A stretch of 64,000 bases of DNA from JAJDAT01 sp964570665 (GCA_964570665.1 CAZMZH010000002.1:248001-312000); one strand, 5' to 3'. Positions 18,302 to 27,822 are shown, numbered from the stretch's first letter. The notes: generated by a model from the sequence alone, not told the origin. Numbers and translations: made by a program.

Positions 18302-18799
18302 TTATCGGTAGTTGCCAAAATCCATAGCAATTCCAAAATCTTTCCCCTTTAGTTCATCCATAACCGATTGTAGATCGTCTTTACTCTTTCCGGTTACCCG
18401 AACTTGATCGTCTATAACCTGGCCTTGAACTTTTATTTTTAGTCCTTTAATGAATTTCACTATCTCTTTGGATTTTTCTTGAGGGATCCCCTGTTGAATA
18501 GAAATAACTTGCCGGACAGTATTGCTTGCGGCGTCCTCAACTTTGCCGTAATCAAGAGCTTTTATTGAAACATGCCTTTTAATAAGTTTGCTTTGCAATA
18601 TGTCGATTACCGATTTCAATTTCACGTCGTCGTCAGAAATTAAAGTTAATTTGCTCGTTTTTTCCTCAAGGGAAATTTCGCTTTTACTATTTTTAAAATC
18701 GAAGCGCTGTTTTATTTCCATCATCGATTGATTAACAGCGTTTTTTATTTCAGCTAAATCGACGACTGACATAACGTCAAATGAACAACTTTTTGCCAT
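18302..18799 (-). CDS. yajQ: YajQ-family nucleotide-binding protein (UPF0234)
   Basis: About 165 residues. SFDVMSVVDLAEIKNAV at the start and the C-terminal VTGKSKDDLQSVMDELKG are YajQ marks; the internal VRQVISIQQGIPQEKSKEIVKFIKGLKIKVQ is also typical. Members bind nucleotides, and in Xanthomonas cyclic di-GMP, as cytoplasmic effectors. Start chosen at ATG 18799, which has GGAG 10 nt upstream; a TTG three codons earlier has no proper spacing. c-di-GMP genes elsewhere in the window make that ligand plausible here, but this is inference. Confidence 0.93.
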   Translation of the reverse strand: MAKSCSFDVMSVVDLAEIKNAVNQSMMEIKQRFDFKNSKSEISLEEKTSKLTLISDDDVKLKSVIDILQSKLIKRHVSIKALDYGKVEDAASNTVRQVISIQQGIPQEKSKEIVKFIKGLKIKVQGQVIDDQVRVTGKSKDDLQSVMDELKGKDFGIAMDFGNYR

Positions 18800-18960
18800 A
18801 TTTACCAATCTCCAAATTTCAGGAATTACTATTAATTGTAAATAAAAAAACTTATATAAAAATTTTAATTTGTTTTAAACTTATCGTATAGCTAATTTAA
18901 TTGAATAAATTCTCATAAAAAAATAGATGGTTCAACCTCAGGTCTGTTTAAAAGGAATTT

Positions 18961-19734
18961 TTATTCTAGGTCGGTAAAAGCTATTCGAAATCCCATTATA
19001 TGATGTTTGTGATCTGGGCGTCCACGATAACGCGTGGCAGATCGTATGTATTTGGTGAAATTGGCCCAAGATCCTCCTCGGCGAACTCTATATTTTCCAG
19101 AGTTAGGGCCTTTTGGGTTATTTTTCTCTTTTTTTTTGTAGTAATCTTTATGGAACCAGTCGTTTACCCATTCCCAAAGATTGCCCGACATATCGTAAAG
19201 GCCAAAAGCGTTTGGTTTTTTTAAACCCACTGGATGTGTGCGATAGTTAGCGGTTCCATAGTACCAGGCATAATCGTTGTCGATAGTCGGTCCCCAATAG
19301 TATTCCGTTTGGGAGCCAGCGCGCGCTGCATATTCCCATTCAGCTTCTGTGGCAAATCGGTATCGATCGGTATTTTCAAATTTATTAAGTCGATCAATAA
19401 AGGCTTTTGAATCTAACCAAGATACCCTATCAACCGGATGGTTTTCTCCTAAAAACTTGGAAGGATTTGAATCCATCAATCGATTCCATTGTTTTTGGGT
19501 AATTTCATATTTACCAATGTAAAAACTGTCTACGCAAGCCTCATGGATGGGTTGTTCGAAATCTTTTAATAGCTCCGATCCCATTTGAAAACAGCCTCCG
19601 GGAAGAGCCACAAACTCAATCCCCAGTTTTGAGGTATAAGAGGAAGTTTTTTCTTCGCTAGGTTTTACTGCCAGTTGGGTTAATAAAATAATCAATAATG
19701 CGATAAATCGAAAAGTTGTAATTAAAAAGTTCAT
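18961..19734 (-). CDS. Secreted SUMF1/FGE-sulfatase-domain protein
   Basis: 257 residues. An N-terminal signal-like segment (~5-24) is followed by a SUMF1 domain: FVALPGGCFQMGSE, PIHEACVDSFYIGKYEITQKQW, PVDRVSWLDSKAFIDRLN, RFATEAEWEYAARAG, YDMSGNLWEWVNDWF, RRGGSWAN and MGFRIAF. The region RRGGSWANFTKYIRSATRYRGR lacks the two cysteines that formylglycine-generating enzyme uses to bind copper and oxidise Cys, so it is not a working FGE. Such Cys-less paralogues are common and mostly unassigned. It is exported or periplasmic if the signal works, and sits between an AKR gene and yajQ. Confidence 0.85.
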   Translation of the reverse strand: MNFLITTFRFIALLIILLTQLAVKPSEEKTSSYTSKLGIEFVALPGGCFQMGSELLKDFEQPIHEACVDSFYIGKYEITQKQWNRLMDSNPSKFLGENHPVDRVSWLDSKAFIDRLNKFENTDRYRFATEAEWEYAARAGSQTEYYWGPTIDNDYAWYYGTANYRTHPVGLKKPNAFGLYDMSGNLWEWVNDWFHKDYYKKKEKNNPKGPNSGKYRVRRGGSWANFTKYIRSATRYRGRPDHKHHIMGFRIAFTDLE

Positions 19735-19792
19735 TAAATTTATGATGGAAGATCTATCGCCTAACGTTGCTTTAAACAGGGTTTATTGTTTC

Positions 19793-20737
19793 CTAATTTA
19801 GGGAAAATATTTCGTCGATTGCAGAAAGTTTATCTGGATCGAGTTTCCATTCTGCGGATTTCAAATTTTCTTCAATTTGTTTTTCGTTTTTCACTCCTAC
19901 TAGTGCTGTGGTAATTCCTGGTTGATGAATTGCCCAATTGATCGCCAATTCGCCGCAAGTTTTTCCTAGTTCTTTTGCGATAATATGAAGTTTATCCACT
20001 TTAGCGATGTTGTCGATAAATCCTTGACCGGTAAATTGTCCAATAATTCCTTTGCTTCTCCAATCGGGAAATTTGGTGTTTTTATCGTATTTCCCAGTTA
20101 ATACACCAGAGGCCAATGGACTGTAGGCGATAATTCCAATTCTATTTTCCATGCAAAAAGGCACTGTCTCTTTTTCAATGGATCTTTGAACTAAACTGTA
20201 TTCTGGCTGCAAAGAAACAATAGTTCCTTTTTTTAAACAATCTTGCATTTGATCGACAGAGTAATTGCTCACTCCGATGTATCGTATTTTCCCCTGCTCT
20301 TGTAATTTTAAGAGAGCTTCCATAGTTTCTTCTTGCGAGGTTTCGACGTCTGGCCAATGGACTTGATATAAATCGATCCAATCGGTTTGTAATCGTCGAA
20401 GACTATCGTTTGCTTCTTGAATTATGGAATCTTTCTTTGCATTTTTCTTAATCGATCCAAGAGCCTTTTTGTCCCACTTCAAACCGCATTTTGTAGCGAT
20501 TAAAACCTTTTCGCGAACGGATTTTAGGGCTTTGCCAATAAGCTCTTCTGATACCCCAAAGCCGTAAACAGGAGCGGTATCAAAAAAATTGATTCCTAAT
20601 TCATAAGCTTTTTTAACTGACTTTGTGGATGCTCGTTCTCCTTCTGTTTCCCAAAAAGGAAAACCGCCAATCCCCCACGCCCCATAACCGATCGCGGATA
20701 CTTTTAAATCGCTTTGGCCTAGTTGTCTATATTCCAT
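19793..20737 (-). CDS. Aldo/keto reductase
   Basis: 314 residues with the full catalytic tetrad D53, Y58, K83 and H127 (FFDTAPVYGFG, IATKCG, DLYQVHWPD). The NADP(H) cluster near the C-terminus (GVKNEKQIEENLKSA) is also present. It resembles the YghZ/Tas-like soluble branch; the substrate is not predictable. Cytoplasmic. Followed 58 nt later by the SUMF1 gene on the same strand. The divergent ABC transporter starts ~130 nt upstream. Confidence 0.92.
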   Translation of the reverse strand: MEYRQLGQSDLKVSAIGYGAWGIGGFPFWETEGERASTKSVKKAYELGINFFDTAPVYGFGVSEELIGKALKSVREKVLIATKCGLKWDKKALGSIKKNAKKDSIIQEANDSLRRLQTDWIDLYQVHWPDVETSQEETMEALLKLQEQGKIRYIGVSNYSVDQMQDCLKKGTIVSLQPEYSLVQRSIEKETVPFCMENRIGIIAYSPLASGVLTGKYDKNTKFPDWRSKGIIGQFTGQGFIDNIAKVDKLHIIAKELGKTCGELAINWAIHQPGITTALVGVKNEKQIEENLKSAEWKLDPDKLSAIDEIFSLN

Positions 20738-20864
20738 TATTATTTCCCTGTTTAATTCGAAATAAAACTTTCTTTAAGATGTTACGATAGTTGACTTTGA
20801 CTGTATCTTAGGAATAACATATTTTATCTATTTCGAGCGAACCTATGGCCCTTCTAGTGATCTT

Positions 20865-22589
20865 ATGAATTCATTGCCCCGCGTATTTAGTTACTTAAAA
20901 CCTTACAAATATCTAGTTGGACTCAGTTTATCTTTTGCAATAATGACCACCTTGATGGATTTAATCCCGCCGTGGCTCATCAAAATCGTTATTGATATGC
21001 TGGTCGAAGGGACTGTCGATTCCACCGTATATTGGGTAGCCGGTAGTTTAGGCGTGGTTTATTTAACCCGAAATTTATTCAACTATAAACGAATCATGCT
21101 CAATAATAAAGTAGAGCAAAAAGTGGTTTACGATATTCGTTCTCACGTATTTCAGTCTCTACAGAAGATGTCCCTCAACTACTTCGAAAATCGTTCAACC
21201 GGCGAGATTATGTCTCGCGTTAACGACGATGTCACTCATGTGGAGCGGATATTCATCGACGGGATCGAACAAGCCTCAACGGCCATACTAACTTTGGTTG
21301 GTATTACGGGTATTTTGTTTTACATGCATTGGGAATTAGCTTTGGCCGCCCTGATACCGATACCGTTATTAGCTTATGGAGCTTGGAAATATACGCACCA
21401 GGCCCGCGATTTATACTACCAACAGCGCGAAAGAGCCGCTGGGCTCAATGCTATATTACAAGATATTGTCTCAGGAATTAAAGAAACCTTGGCGTACAAT
21501 AGGCAAAAGCGCGAAACTCTCCGGTTTAATCAAAAAAGCCAAGCCTACTGTGATGGCACCTTGACAGTTATGAGACTATGGGCCATCTATTCCCCGGCGA
21601 TGATGTTTTTAGGTTCGCTTGGCACAGTCTTTATTTTGTTCTATGGTATTTCTGCCGTTCAAGCTGGGGAGTTAACTGTCGGCTCTTTAGTGGCCTTTTT
21701 AACCTATTTAGCTTTGTTTTACACTCCAATTAATCAACTGCATTCATTGAATAATATGCTGCAACAGGCTTTAGCTTCCAGCAAGCGTTTGTTTGAAATT
21801 ATCGATTCTAAACCGAATGTCGTTGAATCGCCAAATGCTTTGGTTCCTTCCGCGTCTTCGAATGGGGCTATTATTTTTGAAAACGTTAATTTTTCTTACC
21901 TTGAAGAACAACCCGTTTTAAAAGGTGTTTCTTTTGAAATAGGATCGGGTAAAACAGTCGCTTTAGTAGGCCATACAGGAAGCGGGAAATCTACGGCAGT
22001 TAAACTGTTAATGAGATTTTACGACGCAAACTCTGGAGAGATTTTAATTGATGACTATCCGATTAAAGATTTAAAAGTTTCGTATTTAAGAGATCAAATT
22101 GGTTTGGTTTCTCAGGAACCATTCCTGTTTAATGGAACCGTTTTAGATAATATTCTTTATGGAAAATTAGAGGCGGATCGAGAAACAGCGGTGGAAGCGG
22201 CAAAAGCGGCGTTTGCCGACGATTTTGTGGTTAATTTACCGAGCGGATATGAAACGATTGTTGGAGAAAGAGGCGTGAAATTATCCGGCGGTGAAAGGCA
22301 CAGATTAGCCATTGCCCGAGCTATTTTAAAAGATCCTCCTATATTAATATTGGACGAAGCTACCGCAAGCGTGGATACGGAAACGGAAGCTAAAATTCAA
22401 ACTGCGTTAGAACGATTGGCGGATAATCGAACGACTTTGATAATTGCGCATAGGTTGTCTACTTTAGAAAATGCAGATAGTCTCTTGGTATTGCAGGAAG
22501 GCCGATTGGTAGAAACAGGTACTCACGACGAATTGATGGAACGTAATACAATTTATTCTCGGTTATTCCAAAGTCAAGTTAGGCTTTAA
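20865..22589 (+). CDS. MsbA-like ABC exporter (fused membrane and ATPase domains)
   Basis: 574 residues: a six-helix exporter domain (residues ~1-310), then an ATPase domain with Walker A GHTGSGKST, Q-loop VSQEPFLFNGT, signature LSGGERHRLAIARA, Walker B ILILDEATASVD and switch His in IIAHRLST. It is a half-transporter that would homodimerise. Lipid A or lipid flipping (MsbA) is one possibility given LpxD nearby, but drug or peptide export cannot be excluded. Single gene flanked by convergent and divergent neighbours. Confidence 0.93.
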   Translation: MNSLPRVFSYLKPYKYLVGLSLSFAIMTTLMDLIPPWLIKIVIDMLVEGTVDSTVYWVAGSLGVVYLTRNLFNYKRIMLNNKVEQKVVYDIRSHVFQSLQKMSLNYFENRSTGEIMSRVNDDVTHVERIFIDGIEQASTAILTLVGITGILFYMHWELALAALIPIPLLAYGAWKYTHQARDLYYQQRERAAGLNAILQDIVSGIKETLAYNRQKRETLRFNQKSQAYCDGTLTVMRLWAIYSPAMMFLGSLGTVFILFYGISAVQAGELTVGSLVAFLTYLALFYTPINQLHSLNNMLQQALASSKRLFEIIDSKPNVVESPNALVPSASSNGAIIFENVNFSYLEEQPVLKGVSFEIGSGKTVALVGHTGSGKSTAVKLLMRFYDANSGEILIDDYPIKDLKVSYLRDQIGLVSQEPFLFNGTVLDNILYGKLEADRETAVEAAKAAFADDFVVNLPSGYETIVGERGVKLSGGERHRLAIARAILKDPPILILDEATASVDTETEAKIQTALERLADNRTTLIIAHRLSTLENADSLLVLQEGRLVETGTHDELMERNTIYSRLFQSQVRL

Positions 22590-22627
22590 AAAATCAGCAA
22601 TTGGGCCGGTTTGAATTTTAGAAAACC

Positions 22628-23590
22628 TTAACCTTCTTGAAAAAACTCTCCCATATTTCGGAATTTTTCTTGTCGTTTTTGAATTAACTCTTCAGTTGAT
22701 AATTGATTTAGTTCATCAAGCGACATTTTCAAAACTTTTTTTAATTGAATAGCCGCTTGCTTTGGATGGCGATGGGCTCCACCAAAGGGTTCTCGCACAA
22801 TCATATCTATGACTTTTAGTTTTATGAGTTCTTCGGATGTCATACATAATGCCTTTGCAGCGTGTTCCACTTTGCTTTTGTCTCCCCATAAAATGGAAGC
22901 GCATCCTTCCGGTGAAATCACTGAATAAACCGAATTCTCTAGCATTAAAACCCGATCTCCCATTCCAATGGCCAACGCGCCGCCGCTTCCGCCTTCTCCA
23001 ACGATAACTGAAATGATGGGAACGCGTAGATCGGCCATGCAAAATAAATTATAAGCAATAGCCTCCGACTGCCCTTTTTCTTCGGCGTCTATTCCCGGAT
23101 AGGCGCCTGGCGTGTCGATTAGGGTAATAATGGGGATTCCAAATTTTTCGGCAAGTTTCATGTGTCGCAAGGCTTTTCGATACCCACCTGGTTGGGACAT
23201 GCCAAAATTTCTTCGTATTTTTTCTTCCATTTCACGGCCTTTTTGATGGCCGATTACCATAACAGAACGTCCTTCCAGTTTTGCCAATCCACCAACAATA
23301 GAAGGTCCATAGCCGCCTCGACGGTCGCCATGCAGTTCAAAAAAATCGGTAAATATGAATTGAATATAATCTAAAGTATAAGGGCGATCTGGGTGTCGCG
23401 CCACCTGAGTCCTTTGCCAACCGTTTAGTCCCGCAAAAATGTCCCGCTTCATATGGCGGAGCTTTTTCTTGAGTTTTACGATTTCGTGAGAAACGTCGCC
23501 CACGCTATCTATCATATGTGTTTGTAAGGTCAAATCTTTGATTTGCTTTTCGACCTTAAAAATTTCTTTTTCAAAATCTAATATTTGCAC
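22628..23590 (-). CDS. accA: Acetyl-CoA carboxylase carboxyltransferase subunit alpha
   Basis: 320 residues, the normal AccA length. An N-terminal helical region is followed by GYGPSIVGGLAKLEGR, the PGGYRKALRHMKLAEKFG block, TLIDTPGAYPG, and the oxyanion-hole region GEGGSGGALAIGMGDRV. With AccD it transfers CO2 from carboxybiotin to acetyl-CoA in fatty-acid synthesis. accBCD are not in the window. It lies 22 nt after the leucine-rich-repeat gene on the same strand, probably one operon with it and lpxD. Confidence 0.97.
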   Translation of the reverse strand: MQILDFEKEIFKVEKQIKDLTLQTHMIDSVGDVSHEIVKLKKKLRHMKRDIFAGLNGWQRTQVARHPDRPYTLDYIQFIFTDFFELHGDRRGGYGPSIVGGLAKLEGRSVMVIGHQKGREMEEKIRRNFGMSQPGGYRKALRHMKLAEKFGIPIITLIDTPGAYPGIDAEEKGQSEAIAYNLFCMADLRVPIISVIVGEGGSGGALAIGMGDRVLMLENSVYSVISPEGCASILWGDKSKVEHAAKALCMTSEELIKLKVIDMIVREPFGGAHRHPKQAAIQLKKVLKMSLDELNQLSTEELIQKRQEKFRNMGEFFQEG

Positions 23591-23612
23591 GGCAAGTCTT
23601 TATTTTACAAAA

Positions 23613-24683
23613 TTAATAAAATCCAAAAATGGGATAAATGAGGTTTGCCAAAACTTTAGACTCTTTCAATTCTTTTGCTCCAGCGGTACCTATTTTATTT
23701 TGCCCCAACCTTAAAACTTCAAGGTTCGTAAAGATTTTGGCTTTTGAAAGGGCAATAGCCCCCTGATTTTCGATTTGGTTAAAATTTAAATCCAATTCTT
23801 TCAAACTAATTAGTGTTTTAGAATTTGCTAACGCTAAAGCTCCAACATCTGTTATTTGATTGTGCGCCAATGTTAACATTTCAAGTTTTTTGAGCTTAAT
23901 AGATTTGGCAATGGCGATCACTGCTTCATCCGTTAGGTTATTTCGTTCAAGGTTTAATTCTTTTAAATTTTCTACATAGGGAGAATTTAATAAAGCGATA
24001 ACTCCTGCATCGCCAATATATTGATTGTTTAATTGGCTTATTTTACCAGATTGATAAATGGCATCTAATTTTCTTTTCAAATTGAACTCAAAAAGCGAGT
24101 TTTGCCCTAGCTCATTTAAGGGATTAAAGGCTAGGTTTAAGTTTTTCAATTGTCTTAATTTATTAGAATTTTCGAGCCAAGCGATGCCCTTATCTTGGAT
24201 TCGGTTAAAATTCAAATTTAATTCTTGCAAATCTATAAACGTCGCCTCCTCAGCTATTTTTTTTGCTCCTTCGTCGGTGATTTCGTTCCTGTATAAGTTC
24301 AAAGATTCTAAATTTCTCAAGTATTGAGAATTAGCTAAATAACCAACGCCTTGATCGGTAATTTGATTTCTTTCCAGACTCAAGTTTTTTAAGTTTTTTA
24401 AGTAAATGGAATTTGCAAGAGCCTGAACTCCTTCGTCGCCAACTTGACCGTTATAGATAATTAAAGTTTGGACAGAAGTTATAAGTGGAAAATCCGATAA
24501 AAATTTGGCTCCTTTATTGCCAATTAACTTTTCGTTCAGTCTCAATGCTTTAGGATTTCTCCCAAGCTTTTTCTTTACATATTTTTCTAGTTTTTCCAAA
24601 CTCATCATAGGTTTGGAATACACAGGGGAAGAAATAAAACAAAAAACCAATGTTACTAGAACCAACCAACTAAGAATTCGCAT
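23613..24683 (-). CDS. Exported leucine-rich-repeat (RNI-type) protein
   Basis: 356 residues. Signal peptide ~1-23 ending VYS, then a short helical part and about nine LRRs of 27 residues with the pattern LxxLxLxxNxITDxGxxxLAxS, the ribonuclease-inhibitor-like type with an outer helix. One interruption falls around residues 195-215. It is predicted periplasmic or surface-exposed and probably binds protein. Lying between lpxD (42 nt upstream) and accA (22 nt downstream), it appears co-transcribed with envelope lipid genes; no function is known. Confidence 0.85.
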   Translation of the reverse strand: MRILSWLVLVTLVFCFISSPVYSKPMMSLEKLEKYVKKKLGRNPKALRLNEKLIGNKGAKFLSDFPLITSVQTLIIYNGQVGDEGVQALANSIYLKNLKNLSLERNQITDQGVGYLANSQYLRNLESLNLYRNEITDEGAKKIAEEATFIDLQELNLNFNRIQDKGIAWLENSNKLRQLKNLNLAFNPLNELGQNSLFEFNLKRKLDAIYQSGKISQLNNQYIGDAGVIALLNSPYVENLKELNLERNNLTDEAVIAIAKSIKLKKLEMLTLAHNQITDVGALALANSKTLISLKELDLNFNQIENQGAIALSKAKIFTNLEVLRLGQNKIGTAGAKELKESKVLANLIYPIFGFY

Positions 24684-24725
24684 GGAAGAACTTTAAGGCA
24701 ATTTATATATTATTAGACTTCTATT

Positions 24726-25754
24726 TTAATCGTCACTATCTTTTTTTTCAATCTTGGCGAGACGTTTTTCAAGTTCTTTAATTCTCTTTACATAATCTGC
24801 TAAATTAGGTAAATGAGTTACGTAACGTCTCCATTTACCGGCAGGACTGGAGGGGGTACCTGCATGAATTGCTCCAGACTCAATATCTCGAAAAGCTCCA
24901 GATTGGGCGGCAAGCGTTACTTTATCGCCTATGGTTACGTGATCGGCTACACCAACTTGCCCGGCTAAAACGGTGTACTTTCCGATTTTGCAACTCCCCC
25001 CAATACCGACTTGAGCAACGATTATGGAATGCTCTCCAATAGTAACATTATGGGCAATTTGGGCTAAATTATCGATTTTGGTTCCCTCTTTAATAAGGGT
25101 GGTACCCATACTGGCCCGATCAATGCAAGCATTAGCTCCTACCTCTACGCGATTTTCGATAATAACTTTTCCGACTTGGTTGATTTTAAAATGCTTTCCT
25201 TGTTCGTCAAGAATATAACCAAAGCCATCTGCGCCAATGACAGCTCCCGCATGGATAATTACTTCGTTTCCTAATTTGGCCTGGGGGTACAATGTTACGT
25301 TTGGAAAAATAATGCAAGATTCGCCAATTTTACAACCGGATCCGATAACAACTCCAGAATGGATCGCAGTTCCTTTACCAATGGTCGCTCCATCGCCAAT
25401 AACGGCAAATGGACCAACATAAACGCTTTCATCAATTTGTACATTCTTTCCAATGGAAGCCTGAGGATCAATTCCTGAAGCGAGAGATGGTTCTGGACAT
25501 AAAACCGCTAAGACTTTCGCGAAAGCTAATTTTGGATTGGCCGTTATAATTTGAGTTTTATCGCTTTCAATTTTTTGAGTTGTCAATATGGCCGAGGCTG
25601 AAGAACTTTTTGCGACTTCCACATATTTTTTTTTATCTAAAAAAATGATATCGCCAGTCTTAGCGTTTTCTGGCATTCCTAAACCTGTGATTTCTAGAGC
25701 CTCATCGCCAGCGACTTGACCGCCAACCATTTGGGCGATTTGTTTTATTTTCAT
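24726..25754 (-). CDS. lpxD: UDP-3-O-(3-hydroxyacyl)glucosamine N-acyltransferase
   Basis: 342 residues. An N-terminal uridine-binding domain (KIKQIAQMVGGQVAGDE, IIFLDKKKYVE) precedes a left-handed beta-helix of hexapeptide repeats (GKNVQID, GDGATIGKGTAIHSGVVIG and so on). Catalytic HNVTIGEHS and GADGFGY are present, as is the C-terminal coiled tail (VKRIKELEKRLAKIEKK). It adds the N-linked acyl chain in lipid A synthesis, so this organism makes LPS. Usual partners lpxA and fabZ are not adjacent. Confidence 0.97.
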   Translation of the reverse strand: MKIKQIAQMVGGQVAGDEALEITGLGMPENAKTGDIIFLDKKKYVEVAKSSSASAILTTQKIESDKTQIITANPKLAFAKVLAVLCPEPSLASGIDPQASIGKNVQIDESVYVGPFAVIGDGATIGKGTAIHSGVVIGSGCKIGESCIIFPNVTLYPQAKLGNEVIIHAGAVIGADGFGYILDEQGKHFKINQVGKVIIENRVEVGANACIDRASMGTTLIKEGTKIDNLAQIAHNVTIGEHSIIVAQVGIGGSCKIGKYTVLAGQVGVADHVTIGDKVTLAAQSGAFRDIESGAIHAGTPSSPAGKWRRYVTHLPNLADYVKRIKELEKRLAKIEKKDSDD

Positions 25755-25839
25755 AACGAGTCCTGATAGTTGTAATTATTAAAAATTTGAGCGATTTTTT
25801 GAGTTTCTTTGAATAGAAGCGAAGTGGTGAAAAAAGTTT

Positions 25840-26502
25840 TTAGAGAGCGCAACGAAACCCGACATCTACCATACGAATTTGTGGTTCGCTAGCAGACCGA
25901 CCTTCAACTCCTAAATCAATCGCCGAAATGAATGTAGAACCGCCACGCAAGACTCGGGATGTTTCTCCTTCTTCAAAGAAACTTGAAGTCCACTCCCAAA
26001 CGTTGCCCATCATATCGTAACATCCATAAGGACTTTGACCGTTAGAATATTTTGAAACTGGAGTGGTTTTCGCGATTCCAGATTCGGCAGAATTGCATTT
26101 ATTTTCTTCAAATTCGTTGCCCCAAGGGTACATTTGCCAATCCGTTCCTCGAGCTGCTTTTTCCCATTCTTTTTCATTGGGTAGTCTTTTGCCTTCCCAC
26201 TTTGCAAAAGCTTGCGCCTCAAACCAGTTAATCCCGACAACAGGAAGTTCTGGACAATTCCATTTAGAGTCCTCCCAAAAGTCCGGTTGGATAACGCCAA
26301 ATTTTTCTTTCCATTCCCAACCCTCTTCTGCCCAAAACTCTTGGTTTGAATACCCGTCAGATTCAATGAATTTCTCAAAACGTTCATTGGTTACTAAGAA
26401 AGCGTCAATTTCAAAATCGTGATTTAATTCTACGGTTATGGGAGAATCCCCATAGGCAAAAGTTCCCTTGGGAACGTTCCTCATCAAAACGTTATTTTTC
26501 AT
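25840..26502 (-). CDS. Cysteine-less SUMF1/FGE-like domain protein
   Basis: 220 residues, a SUMF1 domain with no signal peptide. Visible: NVPKGTFAYGDS, DAFLVTNERFEKFIE, PVVGINWFEAQAFAKWEGKRLPNEKEWEKAARG, YDMMGNVWEWTSSFF, LRGGSTFIS and DVGFRCAL. The segment after LRGGS carries no Cys, so FGE catalysis is not expected; EgtB-like or purely structural roles are alternatives. It begins 6 nt after the stop of the PHM-like gene upstream, which makes co-translation and a joint role likely. Confidence 0.85.
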   Translation of the reverse strand: MKNNVLMRNVPKGTFAYGDSPITVELNHDFEIDAFLVTNERFEKFIESDGYSNQEFWAEEGWEWKEKFGVIQPDFWEDSKWNCPELPVVGINWFEAQAFAKWEGKRLPNEKEWEKAARGTDWQMYPWGNEFEENKCNSAESGIAKTTPVSKYSNGQSPYGCYDMMGNVWEWTSSFFEEGETSRVLRGGSTFISAIDLGVEGRSASEPQIRMVDVGFRCAL

Positions 26503-26508
26503 AAACGT

Positions 26509-27609
26509 TTAGAAAAATCCAGACGAAAGTTTTGGTTTTTTGAATTCTTTGTCCTCTATATATAAAAACATAACAGACATGACTGTTTGGTTTTTTTGAG
26601 AAAGGTTGTTGTATATCGTGATCAGGTCATATTGATGGTATTGATATAGGGGAACTCCTTTATTATTAGAGTAGGAGTTAACTTGAGTTAAGCCAATACC
26701 GTCGTTTCTATTTTTAGCGGTAATTTTTAAAACAGATTTGTTTTCGGTGCGATCCCAAAGTTCTACGGATTCTGCAAATGGATGCAAGTGGGCTGCGGCA
26801 TAATGAAGGGTTGTGTCATAAGGAAGCCGCATAAACCGTGTTACTAAAGATCGATATTCGTGTTTTCCTGGCGGAACGACCCAATGAGCCGAGAACTTCC
26901 TGCCGAAATGATCTTTTACATAATGTTCGGAAAAGTTAACCGCTTCACCTTTATGAGACCCTTGTCCATGTATTTTAGGGTCTGGGGAACCAATATCAAA
27001 AACTCCGTCTTTCCCATCGACCAGAACCAAACCGGTCGCGGCGCTCATGGTTAAAGGATGAATGGGTTCTTTCAAATCGCGGTCGCGAATATATTGAACC
27101 GAGCTTTTGACTCTCACTTTAATGTTTGGATTTTCTATATTGTGGTTCAAGGCTTGGGTATTCAATGTCAACGCTCTTCCAGAAACGATGGGGATACCAT
27201 ACCCTTCGGGAAACTTAACATCGAGTCTACCTTGAGAAAGAGTAAATAGTCTTGGACTTGGGTATTGTTTCCAGCCAAACAGAAGTTTGTGTTTTTTTAC
27301 GTCGTAATCCAGATTGCTGTGGCACATAAAATCAGGAGGCATTGAAGTTTTCTTCTCGGCGTCCACAATTTCCGCTTGGTAGCCCGTGATCCATAATAAT
27401 TCTTGTTTTTCCGGATCTTCTAAATATATTTTCTGGGTTTTATAAGGACCCATCATCGATTTAAACTTTTTATCGATTTTATAAGGCGGAGAAAAAAAAG
27501 ATTGGAGGCGAGCTATGTCTTTGCCAGTAGATTGATTTTTGGGAATTAGATTAAAACCTATTCCTAGAACAGTAAGAAAAACTGATGTGATAAAAAACTT
27601 TTTTTTCAT
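26509..27609 (-). CDS. Exported PHM-like (type II copper monooxygenase fold) protein
   Basis: 366 residues; signal-type N-terminus MKKKFFITSVFLTVLGIGF. I compared by eye with the C-terminal domain of peptidylglycine alpha-hydroxylating monooxygenase (PHM). A VVPPG turn is followed ~25 residues on by HYAAAHLHPFAE, matching the H-x-H of the CuM site, and near the C-terminus QTVMSVMFLYIE has a Met where PHM has its CuM Met ligand. Other His-rich spots: DFMCHSN and HGQGSHKGE. The second copper site (CuH) is not convincingly present. A copper-binding or copper-dependent periplasmic protein is the best guess. Paired with the SUMF1-like gene 6 nt downstream. Confidence 0.5.
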   Translation of the reverse strand: MKKKFFITSVFLTVLGIGFNLIPKNQSTGKDIARLQSFFSPPYKIDKKFKSMMGPYKTQKIYLEDPEKQELLWITGYQAEIVDAEKKTSMPPDFMCHSNLDYDVKKHKLLFGWKQYPSPRLFTLSQGRLDVKFPEGYGIPIVSGRALTLNTQALNHNIENPNIKVRVKSSVQYIRDRDLKEPIHPLTMSAATGLVLVDGKDGVFDIGSPDPKIHGQGSHKGEAVNFSEHYVKDHFGRKFSAHWVVPPGKHEYRSLVTRFMRLPYDTTLHYAAAHLHPFAESVELWDRTENKSVLKITAKNRNDGIGLTQVNSYSNNKGVPLYQYHQYDLITIYNNLSQKNQTVMSVMFLYIEDKEFKKPKLSSGFF

Positions 27610-27822
27610 TTTTTAACCAAAAATTGAAAGCTTCGGAAAAGAGTATAAGCGAGTATTAATCTTAGGGTTTGGATGAATAAAGGTCAATATTCAATACATT
27701 TAATAGAAAAAATCTTCTATTAAAAAGAATAGGTTATTTGTTTTCCAGTTAGGCTTATACAAATAAGCAGGAAATTTCCTATCGTTTTTCTGAGCAAAAC
27801 CCTGAAATTAAAAGAGTTTTAT

